Made by a program: the position numbers and the translations under genes
Shown: in pieces, positions 1 through 12,582 of the stretch
Layout of the letters: every line of letters starts with the position of its first letter
How positions within the stretch are numbered: the first letter of the stretch is position 1
Notes under the pieces: model-generated
Told to the model about the DNA's origin: nothing
The model's database searches: none
Seen by the model: the letters and a program-made list of their open reading frames with translations, nothing else
From: Thermopolyspora sp040678635
GTDB lineage: Bacteria; Actinomycetota; Actinomycetes; Streptosporangiales; Streptosporangiaceae
DNA length: 64,000 bases
Reading direction: 5' to 3'
NCBI RefSeq assembly: GCF_040678635.1
Contig: NZ_JBFATZ010000010.1
Coordinates: 62,001-126,000, forward strand

Positions 1-495
1 GCGGATGAGGACGACCGCGCGGCAGCCCAGGCGCTCGCAGAACCACGCCGTGGAGAAGAGGGCGAAGGGGTCGTCGAGCAGCGCCCGGCGGCGCAGCAGA
101 CGGCCGACGGTGAAGGACGTGCCGTACTTGCCCATCCGCGCCAGGTCGTAGGGGGAGCGGTTGCGCCGCAGCTCGGCCAGGAACCGGTAGCGCAGGGCCA
201 CCGTGTCGGCGAAGGCGCTCAGCCAGGACTCCTCGTTCTCCCGGCAGATGTACTGGAACCTGTGGGTGACGACGGCGTTCAGGATCCCGGGCGACAGCCC
301 CGGCGGGTGCTGGGGATTGAGCGGCTCGTTCACGTACACGAGCCCGCCGCCCGCGGCCAGCATCTTCCCCGCCCAGCTCGTGCCGCTGCGGGGGAGGCCC
401 GTCACCAGCAAGGGTTTGGGCCCGGCATCGGGCATGGGTTTGGGCACGGGATCGCCCGGCGCGGGGCTCACCCGCGGGCGCCTCACCGACGCCAT
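1..495 (-). CDS. Sulfotransferase family protein (C-terminus outside window)
   Basis: The first 165 codons are present; the rest lies beyond the left edge. After a short Pro-rich leader the protein reads LLVTGLPRSGTSW, the 5'-phosphosulfate-binding loop of PAPS-dependent sulfotransferases, which transfer sulfate from PAPS to a carbohydrate or other hydroxyl. The visible part ends in a beta strand (AVVLIR) typical of the 3'-phosphate-binding region of the same fold. The ATG lies inside the end of the upstream sulfotransferase gene (13-nt overlap), so the two are co-translated in one leftward operon with the polymerase genes. The acceptor is unknown; a polysaccharide is inferred from the neighbours. 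Confidence 0.85.
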   Translation of the reverse strand, partial: MASVRRPRVSPAPGDPVPKPMPDAGPKPLLVTGLPRSGTSWAGKMLAAGGGLVYVNEPLNPQHPPGLSPGILNAVVTHRFQYICRENEESWLSAFADTVALRYRFLAELRRNRSPYDLARMGKYGTSFTVGRLLRRRALLDDPFALFSTAWFCERLGCRAVVLIR

Positions 496-1340
496 GACGG
501 GTCACCCCCAAGCCACGGCCGTAGCCGCTCGTCCCACGGCGCGAAATGCTCGCGCAGCGACCGGCGCAACCGCTCCGGCAGCGGCGACGTCCGGGGCCGG
601 GCGTTGTGCCGCCGGAACTCGGGGTCGCCCATGGCGGGCAGGCCGAGGAAGCCGAGCACCCGGTCGTACACCGGCCGGGGGTCGGCGAAGAAGTCGCCGC
701 TGTCGAGGACCAGCACCCGGTCACGGCCGAGCGCCCCGGCCAGGCGTTCGAGCTGCTCGGCGTAGCGCCCGCGGGCGAGATACGCCTGGTGGCGGTGCGC
801 GTGGCTGATCGCGTGCGGCTCCGCGAGCAGCCGTTCGGCCTCCCCGGCGAGGCGCTCCTCCTCAAGCGCCACCGCCCGCTCGAACGACGGCTCGGTCTCG
901 AACCCCCGCGCCAGCTCGTGCGCGTGCGCCGACCAGGCCCGCTCCACCGGGTCCCGCACCAGCGCGATGACCTTCACCTCGGGCAGGTCCCTGGCCATGC
1001 GCCCGGCCGCCAGCGGATGGAACAGGTAGTACGGCGACGACTCGAACGCCAGCGGCACGCCCCCGTGGCGGCGGGCCACGAGCCGCGCGGTGGCCTTCAG
1101 CGGGAAGTGCGCCCGATACCATTCGGGCCCTTTGTGGTAGGCCACGTCGAAGTAGTGCACCCCCTTGCGCCACACCGCCTTCAGCACCAGCGGATGCCGC
1201 GCCAGGGCGCGGTACAGCGACGTCGTGCCGCACCGCTGCGCCCCGACGATCAGGAACGACGGCGACATCCGCGCCGCGACCGTGACCCGGCCGCCGCTCC
1301 AGGCGGCGACGTGCGCCGCGCGTTTGACCGCCGTTCGCAT
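483..1340 (-). CDS. Sulfotransferase, PAPS-dependent
   Basis: A 285-residue protein with the 5'-phosphosulfate loop FLIVGAQRCGTTSLYRAL near residues 28-45 and the 3'-phosphate motif VKVIALVRDPVERAWSAH around residues 114-131, both diagnostic for the sulfotransferase fold. The late GFLGLP segment is also typical of bacterial family members. The ATG start is fixed by a TGATG overlap with the stop of the upstream kinase-like gene; the frame is open further upstream but only antisense to that gene. It is the second of two sulfotransferases in the operon, so two positions or two acceptors may be sulfated. The substrate is inferred to be an extracellular polysaccharide. Confidence 0.88.
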   Translation of the reverse strand: MRTAVKRAAHVAAWSGGRVTVAARMSPSFLIVGAQRCGTTSLYRALARHPLVLKAVWRKGVHYFDVAYHKGPEWYRAHFPLKATARLVARRHGGVPLAFESSPYYLFHPLAAGRMARDLPEVKVIALVRDPVERAWSAHAHELARGFETEPSFERAVALEEERLAGEAERLLAEPHAISHAHRHQAYLARGRYAEQLERLAGALGRDRVLVLDSGDFFADPRPVYDRVLGFLGLPAMGDPEFRRHNARPRTSPLPERLRRSLREHFAPWDERLRPWLGGDPSWRR

Positions 1341-2311
1341 CAGCACGGCACCTCCAGCAGCGGAGTGAGCCAGCGGGCGGGCGGGCCGAGCGGCTCGTGG
1401 CCGTCGCGGCGGTGCCGGTCGGCGAGCGCGACGAGGTAGCGGGCGGCCGTCTCGCGGGCCCGGTCGGCCGGTACGCCGAAGGGGGCGAGCATGCGTGGGG
1501 CGCGGGCGAGGCAGACCTCGGCGGCCCGGGACGCGGGGGCCCGGCGCAGCGTCCGGTGGAAGCAGTGGTGCAGGGCGTCGAAGCCCAGCGGAACACCGGT
1601 GCCGAAACGCTCCCAGTCCCACACGAGCAGCCGCCCGCCGGGCCCCGGGGCGATGTTCCACGGCGAGAAGTCGCCGTGCCATGACCATGCGCTCCACTCA
1701 CCCCCATCACCCCACGCGTTGGCGCGCGAGCCGACCCGGTCGGCCCTGGTCGCCAGGGTGCTGATCTCGTCGATGGCGGCGGCGAGCAGGGCCGGGGCGG
1801 GGCCGCGCCGCGGGCGGGGGACCGGCAGGGCGGTCAGGACCAGCACGTCCATGCCGCGCCAGACGCCGTGGTGCAGGACCCTGGGGGGCACGACCACCTC
1901 GGTGGGCGTCTCGGCCAGCAGGCGCAGGGTTGCGGCCTCGTGCCGGACCAGGTCGCGTACGCGGGGAGTGTCGGCGATCTTGGCGAAGGCGATGAGGCCG
2001 GTCGCGTCGTGGACCTCGAGCACCGGCTTGCGGTTGGCGCGGCGCGCGGGGCGCACGCGCACCACGACCCGGACGTCGCGGTCGAGGGCCCGGCTCAGGT
2101 AGCCCTCGATGCTGTCGTCTCCCACCGGCACGGACACCGCGCCGCCCAGCAGGCGGTGGTGCGGCGCGCGGGGGACCAGACGGCGGGGCAGGAGCCGGTG
2201 CGGGAGCAGCGCGTATTGGCGCGTGTACTGGTGCCGTGCGCGGGCGGGAGGCGGGAAGAGCGCGGCGAGCACCTGCTCCAGGTAGCGCAGCCGGGCGCGG
2301 CGGTCGCTCAT
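1340..2311 (-). CDS. Aminoglycoside phosphotransferase/choline kinase-fold protein
   Basis: A 323-residue protein with the catalytic loop of the APH fold (WHGDFSPWNIA) followed by a metal-binding DWERFG segment, the pair that corresponds to HxDxxxxN and DxD in small-molecule kinases. The amino-terminal half is basic and poorly conserved. Start chosen at the ATG that forms an ATGA overlap with the stop of the upstream membrane gene. It sits between a polysaccharide polymerase-like gene and two sulfotransferase genes, so a sugar or lipid-carrier kinase role in polymer decoration is plausible. Substrate is not deducible from sequence; antibiotic resistance is unlikely in this context. Confidence 0.7.
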   Translation of the reverse strand: MSDRRARLRYLEQVLAALFPPPARARHQYTRQYALLPHRLLPRRLVPRAPHHRLLGGAVSVPVGDDSIEGYLSRALDRDVRVVVRVRPARRANRKPVLEVHDATGLIAFAKIADTPRVRDLVRHEAATLRLLAETPTEVVVPPRVLHHGVWRGMDVLVLTALPVPRPRRGPAPALLAAAIDEISTLATRADRVGSRANAWGDGGEWSAWSWHGDFSPWNIAPGPGGRLLVWDWERFGTGVPLGFDALHHCFHRTLRRAPASRAAEVCLARAPRMLAPFGVPADRARETAARYLVALADRHRRDGHEPLGPPARWLTPLLEVPC

Positions 2312-3642
2312 GCCCCCCTCCACCCGATCGGGCGCGGGCTGCGATGGCGGGGGCGGTACGGCCCTGAGATGGGCGGGCTGTCCTGGTTGCGCCATAGGAG
2401 GGCGAAGGAGATCAGATACATGATGAGGGCGGTCACCAGGCCGTCATAGACGAACATGTAGAACAGCGTGAGGATCATGACCAGGACTCCGGCCTGGCCG
2501 ATGGGGGTGCGGTCGCTCCAGTGGCGGCGGATGGCGCCGACGAAGAAGGCGACGTACAGCGCGGCCCCGGCGAAGCCCTGGGTGATCAGCAGCAGCCAGA
2601 GCTGGCCGTCGCTGCCGAGCGGCGGGTGGGCGCACTCGCGGCACCACTGGGTCTTGCCGGTGGTGATCGTGCGGTGGTTGCCGTACGCGTTGCGGGTGTT
2701 GCCGTAGCCGATGAGGGGGGAGTGCGCGGCGGCGGCCACGGTCGCGGTGGCGGTGAAGACGCGGATGCCGTTGCTGTGCGGGCTCTCCAGCCGCTGGGCC
2801 ACGACCGTGCCGAGCGGGGAGAGGACCAGCAGCGCCGCGACGGCGGCGGCGCCGAGCAGCGGCACGCACCGGCGGCCCGAGCGCAGCGCCATGTAGAGCG
2901 CGGACACGCCCAGCGCCAGCCACAGGGCCCGGTTGAGCGAGTGCACGATCGGCACCGCCGCGAGCGCGATCAGCGCCGCCGCCGCCACGCGCCGGGCCGC
3001 GCCGCCGTACACCCACCAGCCGACGGCGAACCAGATCATCAGGATGGAGATGTTGCCGCCCCACGCGTTGGCCCACTCGAACGGCGCCTCGGGGCGGGGC
3101 GCGGCGTGGCCGAGCACGTGCTGGGTCTGGGCGGCGGTGGGGTGGATGAGGTTGTGCACGAACGGGTGCTCGCTCAGCCAGCCCGGCAGCAGCAGTTCCA
3201 CGGGCGAGGTGAAGGAGAGGCCGGGGGCCGCGATGCCGAGCAGCCCGCCCGCCACGGTGGCGATGAACAGCACGCCGAGCATCCGCACCAACGCCAGCTG
3301 CGGCAGCTCCCGGTGGGTGAGGTTGCCCAGGTAGAGCACGGTGATCAGCGTCGCCAGGTAGAGGGCGAGCCGTACCAGGTAGCCCAGGACGCGGCCGGCG
3401 GCCAGTTCCCCGTACGTGCCGGGGGGCGTGGCGCCGAGCATGCAGCCGGAGATGAGGTATCCGGCGATGAGCAGCAGCCACAGGCCGAACCCGCGCGGCG
3501 CGCGGATCGGCCTGCGCCGCCACAGGATCACGGCCATCGGCACGGCGAGCACGATGACGCTCAGCCCGCCCAACCCCAGGGCCCACCAGACGGGGTAGCC
3601 GACGAGCAGCGCCGCGATCGGCCAGGTGGCCGGAGTCACCAC
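2308..3642 (-). CDS. Polytopic O-antigen ligase/Wzy-like polymerase
   Basis: A 444-residue integral membrane protein with roughly ten to twelve hydrophobic segments and one long external loop in the middle-to-late part containing His/Asn/Arg-rich sequence (GYGNTRNAYGNH), the layout of the O-antigen ligase/Wzy superfamily that joins polysaccharide repeat units at the outer face of the membrane. The carboxyl tail is basic and cytoplasmic. It overlaps the Wzz-like gene upstream by 7 nt and the kinase-like gene downstream by ATGA, so all are in one operon. Primary sequence alone does not separate polymerase from ligase; with a Wzz-like neighbour, polymerase is the better guess. Confidence 0.75.
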   Translation of the reverse strand: MVTPATWPIAALLVGYPVWWALGLGGLSVIVLAVPMAVILWRRRPIRAPRGFGLWLLLIAGYLISGCMLGATPPGTYGELAAGRVLGYLVRLALYLATLITVLYLGNLTHRELPQLALVRMLGVLFIATVAGGLLGIAAPGLSFTSPVELLLPGWLSEHPFVHNLIHPTAAQTQHVLGHAAPRPEAPFEWANAWGGNISILMIWFAVGWWVYGGAARRVAAAALIALAAVPIVHSLNRALWLALGVSALYMALRSGRRCVPLLGAAAVAALLVLSPLGTVVAQRLESPHSNGIRVFTATATVAAAAHSPLIGYGNTRNAYGNHRTITTGKTQWCRECAHPPLGSDGQLWLLLITQGFAGAALYVAFFVGAIRRHWSDRTPIGQAGVLVMILTLFYMFVYDGLVTALIMYLISFALLWRNQDSPPISGPYRPRHRSPRPIGWRGA

Positions 3643-4436
3643 GCGTGCGTCGCGCGGGACCTGCCCTCGCGCAGTACGGCGGTGGCGCTCGCGGCGAGCA
3701 GGCCGAGGAACAGGCCGCTGCCGACGAACAGCGGCAGCCCCGGCCCGCTGGGCGCCTCGGGCGGCCGGGCGGGGCTGATCACGACGCCGGGGGTGATGGC
3801 CGTGGTCTTCAGCGCGTCGGCCCTGGCGGTGAGGGCGGCGACCTGCCGGTCGAGGATGCCGTGCCGCTGGGTGGCGTCCAGGTGCTCGGCCGAGCCCTTG
3901 GTGAGGGTGGGCAGGGAGGAGGTGACCACGTCCAGGTCCTTGTCCGCGTCCCGGAGCGCGGCGGCGAGCAGGCGCTGCTGGGCGGCGAGGGCCTGCGCGG
4001 CGGTCGCCTCGCGGTTGGCGAGGTAGGCGGTGGCGAACGCCTGCGCGCCCGCCGCGGCGGCGGTCGGGGTCGCGTCCGTGAAGGAAATGGACAGGATCGC
4101 CGAATTCGGCGGCACGGTTATCGTGACATGTCGGCGTATCTCCTCGATGTCGCGAGTGCCCAATTTCTCCGCCGCCCTGCCGGTCACGACGGCCGATTGC
4201 GCTATTTGCGCTTCGGTGTCGAGATTCAGGCTCTCGCGCTGCCGGGGGCCGAGCTGATTGGGCTGGTCCTGGACTCCGGTCGCGGTCACGAGCACTTGGG
4301 CGGTCGCGGTGTATTTGTCCGGCATGACCGCGTAAACCGCCGCCCCGCCGAGCGCCCCGGCGAGCATGAGGACGCCGGTGACCAGTCGGTGCCCGCGGAA
4401 CAGCAGAATGAACGGCGACCCGCGCATTCTCGCCAC
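3636..4436 (-). CDS. Wzz-like polysaccharide co-polymerase / chain-length determinant
   Basis: A 266-residue protein with one transmembrane helix near the start (around residues 18-36), a periplasm-type soluble region rich in Ala/Thr with a predicted coiled coil (residues ~140-200, AQALAAQQRLLAAALRDA...), a proline-rich PARPPEAPSGPG segment, and a second transmembrane helix at ~228-250. This is the Wzz/polysaccharide co-polymerase topology without a tyrosine-kinase domain. First gene of a leftward operon that continues with the polymerase-like, kinase-like and two sulfotransferase genes. Start at 4436; a Met three codons later would serve equally. Confidence 0.75.
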   Translation of the reverse strand: MARMRGSPFILLFRGHRLVTGVLMLAGALGGAAVYAVMPDKYTATAQVLVTATGVQDQPNQLGPRQRESLNLDTEAQIAQSAVVTGRAAEKLGTRDIEEIRRHVTITVPPNSAILSISFTDATPTAAAAGAQAFATAYLANREATAAQALAAQQRLLAAALRDADKDLDVVTSSLPTLTKGSAEHLDATQRHGILDRQVAALTARADALKTTAITPGVVISPARPPEAPSGPGLPLFVGSGLFLGLLAASATAVLREGRSRATHAW

Positions 4437-4639
4437 CCTCTCCGGTGAGGTGAATCGGAAAAGACTAACAGGTTACTTTACTCGATTGAATACCGGTGGG
4501 CGAATTGGCGGGTGAAATATCCGATTCATCGGAAAGGGTCAATTTGCTGCGGCACTGGAAATCGTGCCGCGTTGGTAAAGTCGGCCGCGTCGGGCCGGAG
4601 GAAATGAAATGCTGATCCGGGCATCCATGGAGGGGCGCG
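4437..4639. promoter_or_regulatory. Divergent, AT-richer intergenic region
   Basis: This 203-bp gap separates the leftward polysaccharide operon from the rightward GH26-like gene. Bases 4440-4575 are much richer in A/T than the surroundings (for example GACTAACAGGTTACTTTACT), as expected for back-to-back promoters. No confident -35/-10 pair or operator was identified. A good ribosome-binding site (GGAGGGGCG) precedes the ATG at 4640. Confidence 0.4.
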
Positions 4640-5737
4640 ATGAGACGAATGTGCGCGGTGCGCGGGTCCGTTCCGGCCGGTCGGCCGGCCGTGGCGCTGG
4701 CGGCCGTGGCGTGCCTGCTGGCGAGCGCCTGCGCGGCCGTGCCGCCGCCGGCGGCCGGGGCCGGCGCGGGGGCCGCCACGGGGGTCGGCGCGGGGGCCGC
4801 CGACATGCTCCGGCCCAAGGGCTGCATGGTGACCGAGAAGCTCATCCCGAGCTGCGGCGCCTGGTGGGGCATCGCGCCGGAGGTGTTCACCGGCCGGAGC
4901 CCGGCGGCGGCGCTGGAGCGGGCCGAGCGGCGCATGGGCCGCAAGGCCGCGATCCTGCACGTCTACCACCGGGGCGAGCAACTGTTCCCGACCCGGGAGG
5001 AGCGCGAGCTGGCCCGCACCCGGCTGCTGCTGATCAACTGGAAGCCGAGCCTGACCTGGAGCTGGGCCGACATCGCGGCCGGCCGCCTCGACCGGCGCAT
5101 CGACCGCCTCGCCGCCCACATCAAGCGGGTCTTCCGCGACCGCTTCTTCCTCACCATCCACCACGAGCCCGAGAACGACGTGCGCGACCGCCCCGGCTCC
5201 GGCCGTACGGCCCGCGACTACGCCGCCATGTACCGCCACGTGGTGACCCGGCTGCGAGAGCGCGGCGTGACCAACGCGGTGACCGTCATGACCTACATGG
5301 GCGCGCCCAACTGGGCCGCCAAGCCCTGGTTCGGCGAGCTCTACCCCGGCGACGACGTGGTCGACTGGGTGGCCATCGACCCCTACGCCGACGCCCGCGT
5401 GCGCGACTTCGCGAGCCTGGTCAACAAGACCCGGCCCGACCATCCCGACTGGCCCGGCTTCTACAAGTGGATGCAGGCCCGCTTCCCCGGCAAGCCGATC
5501 ATGGTGGCCGAGTGGGGCGTCTTCGAGCGCCGCCGCGACCCCCACCGCAAGGCGTCCCTGTTCGCCTCCGCCGCCCGCCAGATCCACGACTTCCCGCAGA
5601 TCAAGGCCCTGATCTACTTCGACTCGCCGCACGCGCCCCGGGGCGACACCCGCTTCGACACCACCCCCGGCGCCCGCCGCGCCTTCGTCGAGCTGGCCCG
5701 CAGTTCCTACTTCACCTCGACGCCGCTGCCCACGTAG
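4640..5737 (+). CDS. Secreted GH26-like glycoside hydrolase (lipoprotein candidate)
   Basis: A 365-residue exported protein. Residues 1-31 form a basic/hydrophobic signal ending in LLASAC, a weak lipobox with Cys31, followed by an Ala/Gly linker. The catalytic domain shows FLTIHHEPEND with candidate acid/base Glu176 and MVAEWGVFE with candidate nucleophile Glu291 at strand ends, the spacing of clan GH-A and in particular GH26 (mannanase and relatives). A GGAGG ribosome-binding site precedes the start. It diverges from the polysaccharide operon, so it probably trims or releases the polymer made there. Its last 31 nt overlap the tail of the converging TauE gene. Confidence 0.75.
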   Translation: MRRMCAVRGSVPAGRPAVALAAVACLLASACAAVPPPAAGAGAGAATGVGAGAADMLRPKGCMVTEKLIPSCGAWWGIAPEVFTGRSPAAALERAERRMGRKAAILHVYHRGEQLFPTREERELARTRLLLINWKPSLTWSWADIAAGRLDRRIDRLAAHIKRVFRDRFFLTIHHEPENDVRDRPGSGRTARDYAAMYRHVVTRLRERGVTNAVTVMTYMGAPNWAAKPWFGELYPGDDVVDWVAIDPYADARVRDFASLVNKTRPDHPDWPGFYKWMQARFPGKPIMVAEWGVFERRRDPHRKASLFASAARQIHDFPQIKALIYFDSPHAPRGDTRFDTTPGARRAFVELARSSYFTSTPLPT

Positions 5738-6702
5738 CTCCGGGCCGCCCGGACGCGGGCGACGTACCAGGACAGGGCGGCGGCGAGCAGGGCGGCCGCG
5801 AGGATCCAGACGGTGGCGGTGGTGCCGACGCCCAGCAGCTTCAGCGCGGAGGCGAGCAGGACGATCGCCAGCAGGGCGCGGATGACGCCGCCCGGGGCGC
5901 GGGCCGAGACGCGCGCGCCGAGGTAGACGCCGGGCAGGGAGCCGAGCAGCAGGGACGCGGTGAGGTCGAGGCGGAAGTCGCCGAACAGCAGGTGGCCGAG
6001 GGCGGCGGACATCACCAGCGGCACGGCCTGGACGAGGTCGGTGCCGACGAGCTGGTTGGCGCGCAGGGCCGGGTAGAGGACGAGCAGCGCCACGATGATG
6101 AGCGAGCCCGAGCCCACCGAGGAGACGCCGACGACGAGGCCGCCAATCATACCGACCAGTAGAGTAGGAATTTGGCGCACGACGACCTCGGGAGCGAAAT
6201 TGATTTCCCCGGCCGTGCCTCCTTCCACGCCCCCGTTCGCATCCGTGCCCGTTCGAGAGCCCGTGTGAGCCGCGTCGCGCCGGGCGGCGAGCCACGACTT
6301 GGCGACCAGCCCCACCACGGCGAGCAGCAGCGCCACGCCGAGGGCGTACTTCACCACCTGCTGCACGTTCTCGCCGTCGCCGAGCACCCGGGCGAGCAGC
6401 ACCCCGCAGAACGCCGCGGGCACCGAGCCGGCGCACAGCCAGCCGACCAGCCGGAGGTTCACCGTGCCGCGCCGCAGGTGCACCAGGCCGCCGACCGGTT
6501 TCATCACCGCCGAGGCGACCAGGTCGCTGGACACCGCGGCCAGCGGCGGCACGTTGAACAACAGCAGCATCATCGGGGTCATCAGCGCCCCGCCGCCCAT
6601 GCCGGTCAGCCCGACCACCACGGCGACCAGGAACGATCCCGCGACGAGGGCGGGGTCGATCTCCAGCGATCCCCAGGCCGCCGGCCAGTCTGCAACCATC
6701 AA
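5707..6702 (-). CDS. TauE/SafE-family sulfite/sulfur-compound permease
   Basis: A 331-residue membrane protein with eight or so hydrophobic segments and the duplicated TauE/SafE pattern: VVVGLTGMGGGALMTPMMLL near the start and GGLVVGVSSVGSGSLIIVALL in the second half. The halves are separated by a hydrophilic loop (~residues 135-165). The family moves sulfite, sulfoacetate or related anions. Its ATG overlaps the stop of the APS kinase gene (ATGA), so it is translationally coupled to sulfate activation; a role in sulfite or sulfate balance for the neighbouring sulfotransferases is inferred. Confidence 0.85.
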   Translation of the reverse strand: MMVADWPAAWGSLEIDPALVAGSFLVAVVVGLTGMGGGALMTPMMLLLFNVPPLAAVSSDLVASAVMKPVGGLVHLRRGTVNLRLVGWLCAGSVPAAFCGVLLARVLGDGENVQQVVKYALGVALLLAVVGLVAKSWLAARRDAAHTGSRTGTDANGGVEGGTAGEINFAPEVVVRQIPTLLVGMIGGLVVGVSSVGSGSLIIVALLVLYPALRANQLVGTDLVQAVPLVMSAALGHLLFGDFRLDLTASLLLGSLPGVYLGARVSARAPGGVIRALLAIVLLASALKLLGVGTTATVWILAAALLAAALSWYVARVRAARSYVGSGVEVK

Positions 6703-7925
6703 CGAATCCAGCCTCCGGCAGTGAGCGCGTTCATGACCGACGCGACGGCCGCGTCCACGGGCATGCCCGTGGTGTCGATGACGAGGTCGGCGTCGTCCGG
6801 CTCCTCATAAGGGTCCGAGATACCCGTGAATTCCGGGATAAGTCCGGCACGAGCCTTGGCGTACAGACCTTTGCGGTCCCGCCGCTCGCACTCCTCAAGC
6901 GGCGTGGCCACGTGCACCAGCAGGAAGTCCGCGCCGACCTCCTCGACCATCGCCCGCACCTCGGCCCGGGTCGCCGCGTACGGCGCGATCGGCGCGCAGA
7001 TCGCGAGCCCGCCGTGCCGGGCCACCTCCGCCGCCACGAACCCGATGCGCCGGATGTTGAGGTCCCGGTCCTCCCGCGAGAACGTCAGCCCCTTCGACAG
7101 CAGCCGCCGCACCACGTCCCCGTCCAGATAGGTGACGGTACGGCTCCCGCGCTCCAGCAGCGCGTCCCGCACCCCCCGGGCGATCGTGGACTTCCCCGAC
7201 CCGGACAGCCCCGTGAAGAAGACCACGAGCCCGCGTTTGTGCGGCGGCCCGGGGATGACCACCGGATCCGGCCCCGCCAGGTGCTCGGTGGCCCCGTACG
7301 CGGCGGCCACGTGCTCGCGCAGCTCCAGGTCGATGGCGGGCTCGCGGGGCGCGAGCGGCACCGCGACCACGTTCGCCCCCGGCAGCCGGTCGCGCGCCTT
7401 GAGCGCCGCCCGCACGACCGCCGGGCCGCCCTCGCCGAAGACCAGCGGCATCAGCAGCACCGTGGCCTCCAGCTCCTCCGCCGTGGCCGCGACGTCCTCG
7501 ATCGCGGTGGAATCGAGCGGCCCGCGCATCGTCACCGCGAGCACCGCCCCCTCCGGCAGGTCCTTGCGCACCTCGCCGGGGGAGCGCCGCAGCCGGGCGA
7601 ACGGCCCGTGCTCCGGCTCGCCGAGCCCCTCGACCGGCCCGGCCACCTCGCCGCTGTCGGCCTGCTCGGTGACCGTCAGCACCGCCGTCGCCGCGCCCTC
7701 CGGGTCGCGCAGGGCGACCCTGTCGCCCGGCGACACCGGGAACGGCAGCCGCAGGGTGACGGGGGCGGGCCAGGGCGTGCCGTCCGCGAGCCGCCCCCGC
7801 GCGGTCACCTCGGCCACGTCGGCGGCGCCGAGGAACCCGGTCAGCGGGTGGAACGCGCCGGAGAGCAGCAGCTCCAGGTCGGCCAGCTCGCGGGCATCGG
7901 GCGTCCACTCGAGTTCGGTCGGCAT
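6699..7925 (-). CDS. cysC: APS kinase with N-terminal decayed ATP-sulfurylase-like domain
   Basis: A 408-residue fusion. Residues 1-100 resemble the PUA-like amino-terminal domain of ATP sulfurylase (LLLSGAFHPLTGFLG). Residues ~110-220 look like the sulfurylase catalytic domain, but the nucleotide-binding motif expected as QxRNPxHxxH reads VTMRGPLDSTA, so this part is probably inactive. Residues ~230-408 are a complete APS kinase with P-loop GLSGSGKST (239-247), YLDGDVVRR, and the ADAGLIPEFTGI-type lid (here ARAGLIPEFTGI). It phosphorylates adenylyl sulfate to PAPS, the donor used by the two sulfotransferases nearby. Coupled to the TauE gene by ATGA overlap. Confidence 0.88.
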   Translation of the reverse strand: MPTELEWTPDARELADLELLLSGAFHPLTGFLGAADVAEVTARGRLADGTPWPAPVTLRLPFPVSPGDRVALRDPEGAATAVLTVTEQADSGEVAGPVEGLGEPEHGPFARLRRSPGEVRKDLPEGAVLAVTMRGPLDSTAIEDVAATAEELEATVLLMPLVFGEGGPAVVRAALKARDRLPGANVVAVPLAPREPAIDLELREHVAAAYGATEHLAGPDPVVIPGPPHKRGLVVFFTGLSGSGKSTIARGVRDALLERGSRTVTYLDGDVVRRLLSKGLTFSREDRDLNIRRIGFVAAEVARHGGLAICAPIAPYAATRAEVRAMVEEVGADFLLVHVATPLEECERRDRKGLYAKARAGLIPEFTGISDPYEEPDDADLVIDTTGMPVDAAVASVMNALTAGGWIR

Positions 7926-8049
7926 TCATCTATTCCGATCGACTAGATGGGGATTAAGTAACTCTAGCGAATGGCGGAAAGCGTAACCAGCCTGACCCCA
8001 GGCATAGGGGGAGAATGACGCGGGCGTTACGTCGCCGGGGGGAGGCGGG

Positions 8050-8784
8050 TCAGAGCAGCCGGGCGAAGTGGTTCTGGGGTTTGCGGATGACGAGGGTGAT
8101 CTCGTCGCGGGTGGCGGACAGCCGGCCGCGGGAGAGCTTCTCCGCCAGCCCGCACACCGCGCGCACCAGCCGCGCGTGCCGCCCGCGCAGCGCGGGGCCG
8201 GAGGAGCCGAGATAGTCCTCGGCGATCATCAGGCCCCGCATGAGGCAGTACGAGTGGATGCCCTCGCGCGAGGTCACCGGCTCGTAGATCGCGGGCAGCG
8301 GGCCCGGCCCCGACCTGGCGGGCACGAACCGGTGCCACAGCCGGCGGCGCAGCCAGGTCGGGATCGTCCGATCCCAGAATCCGTACGCCGAGGAGCGGTC
8401 GCGCATCTGGATCAGCAGCAGCCCGCCCGGCCGCAGGGCGGCCACCATGCGGTCGAGCACCAGCTCGGCGTGCTGGATCCGCTCCAGCAGGAAGGACACG
8501 TGGACCACGTCGAGCGAGCGCGGCGGCAGCGGCGTGGAGCGCAGGTCGCCGAGCGACCAGCTGTCCAGATCGGCGCGGGCCGCGGCGGCCGAGCGCAGCG
8601 GCGCGAGATCCTCGTCCACCCCGGCGACGCGCGCGTCGAGGCCCGCAAGATCGAGCCGGGAGCCCCGGCCGCACCCGGCGATCAGAACGTCGAGCCGACG
8701 GCCGGGCTGCTCGGCCCACTGCTCGCGAATGCGCTGACTGAACACGTCGCTCTGAACGACGGGTGACCATCGAACCTCAGACAT
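8050..8784 (-). CDS. Class I SAM-dependent methyltransferase
   Basis: A 244-residue protein with SAM motif I DVLIAGCGRGSRLDL near residue 32, an acidic post-I position (VAGVDEDL), motif II-like LDVVHVSFLLERI and RPGGLLLIQMRD at motif III, i.e. a Methyltransf_11/25-like Rossmann fold. No acceptor-specific domain is recognisable. Transcribed leftward and divergent from mfd; a candidate -10 (TATAGT on the leftward strand's template region) lies just upstream. It is adjacent to the sulfation cluster, so sugar O-methylation is possible, but this is only positional. Confidence 0.7.
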   Translation of the reverse strand: MSEVRWSPVVQSDVFSQRIREQWAEQPGRRLDVLIAGCGRGSRLDLAGLDARVAGVDEDLAPLRSAAAARADLDSWSLGDLRSTPLPPRSLDVVHVSFLLERIQHAELVLDRMVAALRPGGLLLIQMRDRSSAYGFWDRTIPTWLRRRLWHRFVPARSGPGPLPAIYEPVTSREGIHSYCLMRGLMIAEDYLGSSGPALRGRHARLVRAVCGLAEKLSRGRLSATRDEITLVIRKPQNHFARLL

Positions 8785-8945
8785 GTCACGTATAGTAGCG
8801 AATCAAGTGCGCAAAGCCATCTGGTCCGGCGAGTCGCCTCTTGCGCCGCCCCAGGCCCATGAGCAAGTAGCCTTGAATGGTCACCCCCGGCGTTCGTCGT
8901 CCCGGGGCCGCTCGTCTTGCCATCGTGGGGCTGTGGGCAATCATC

Positions 8946-12512
<3,567 letters not shown>

Positions 12513-12582
12513 GTTCGGATCCCGATGAGTCGGTCCCCGGTGGTAACGTGCCTGCGTCCCGGGCATCTCGGAAGGTATTGAC

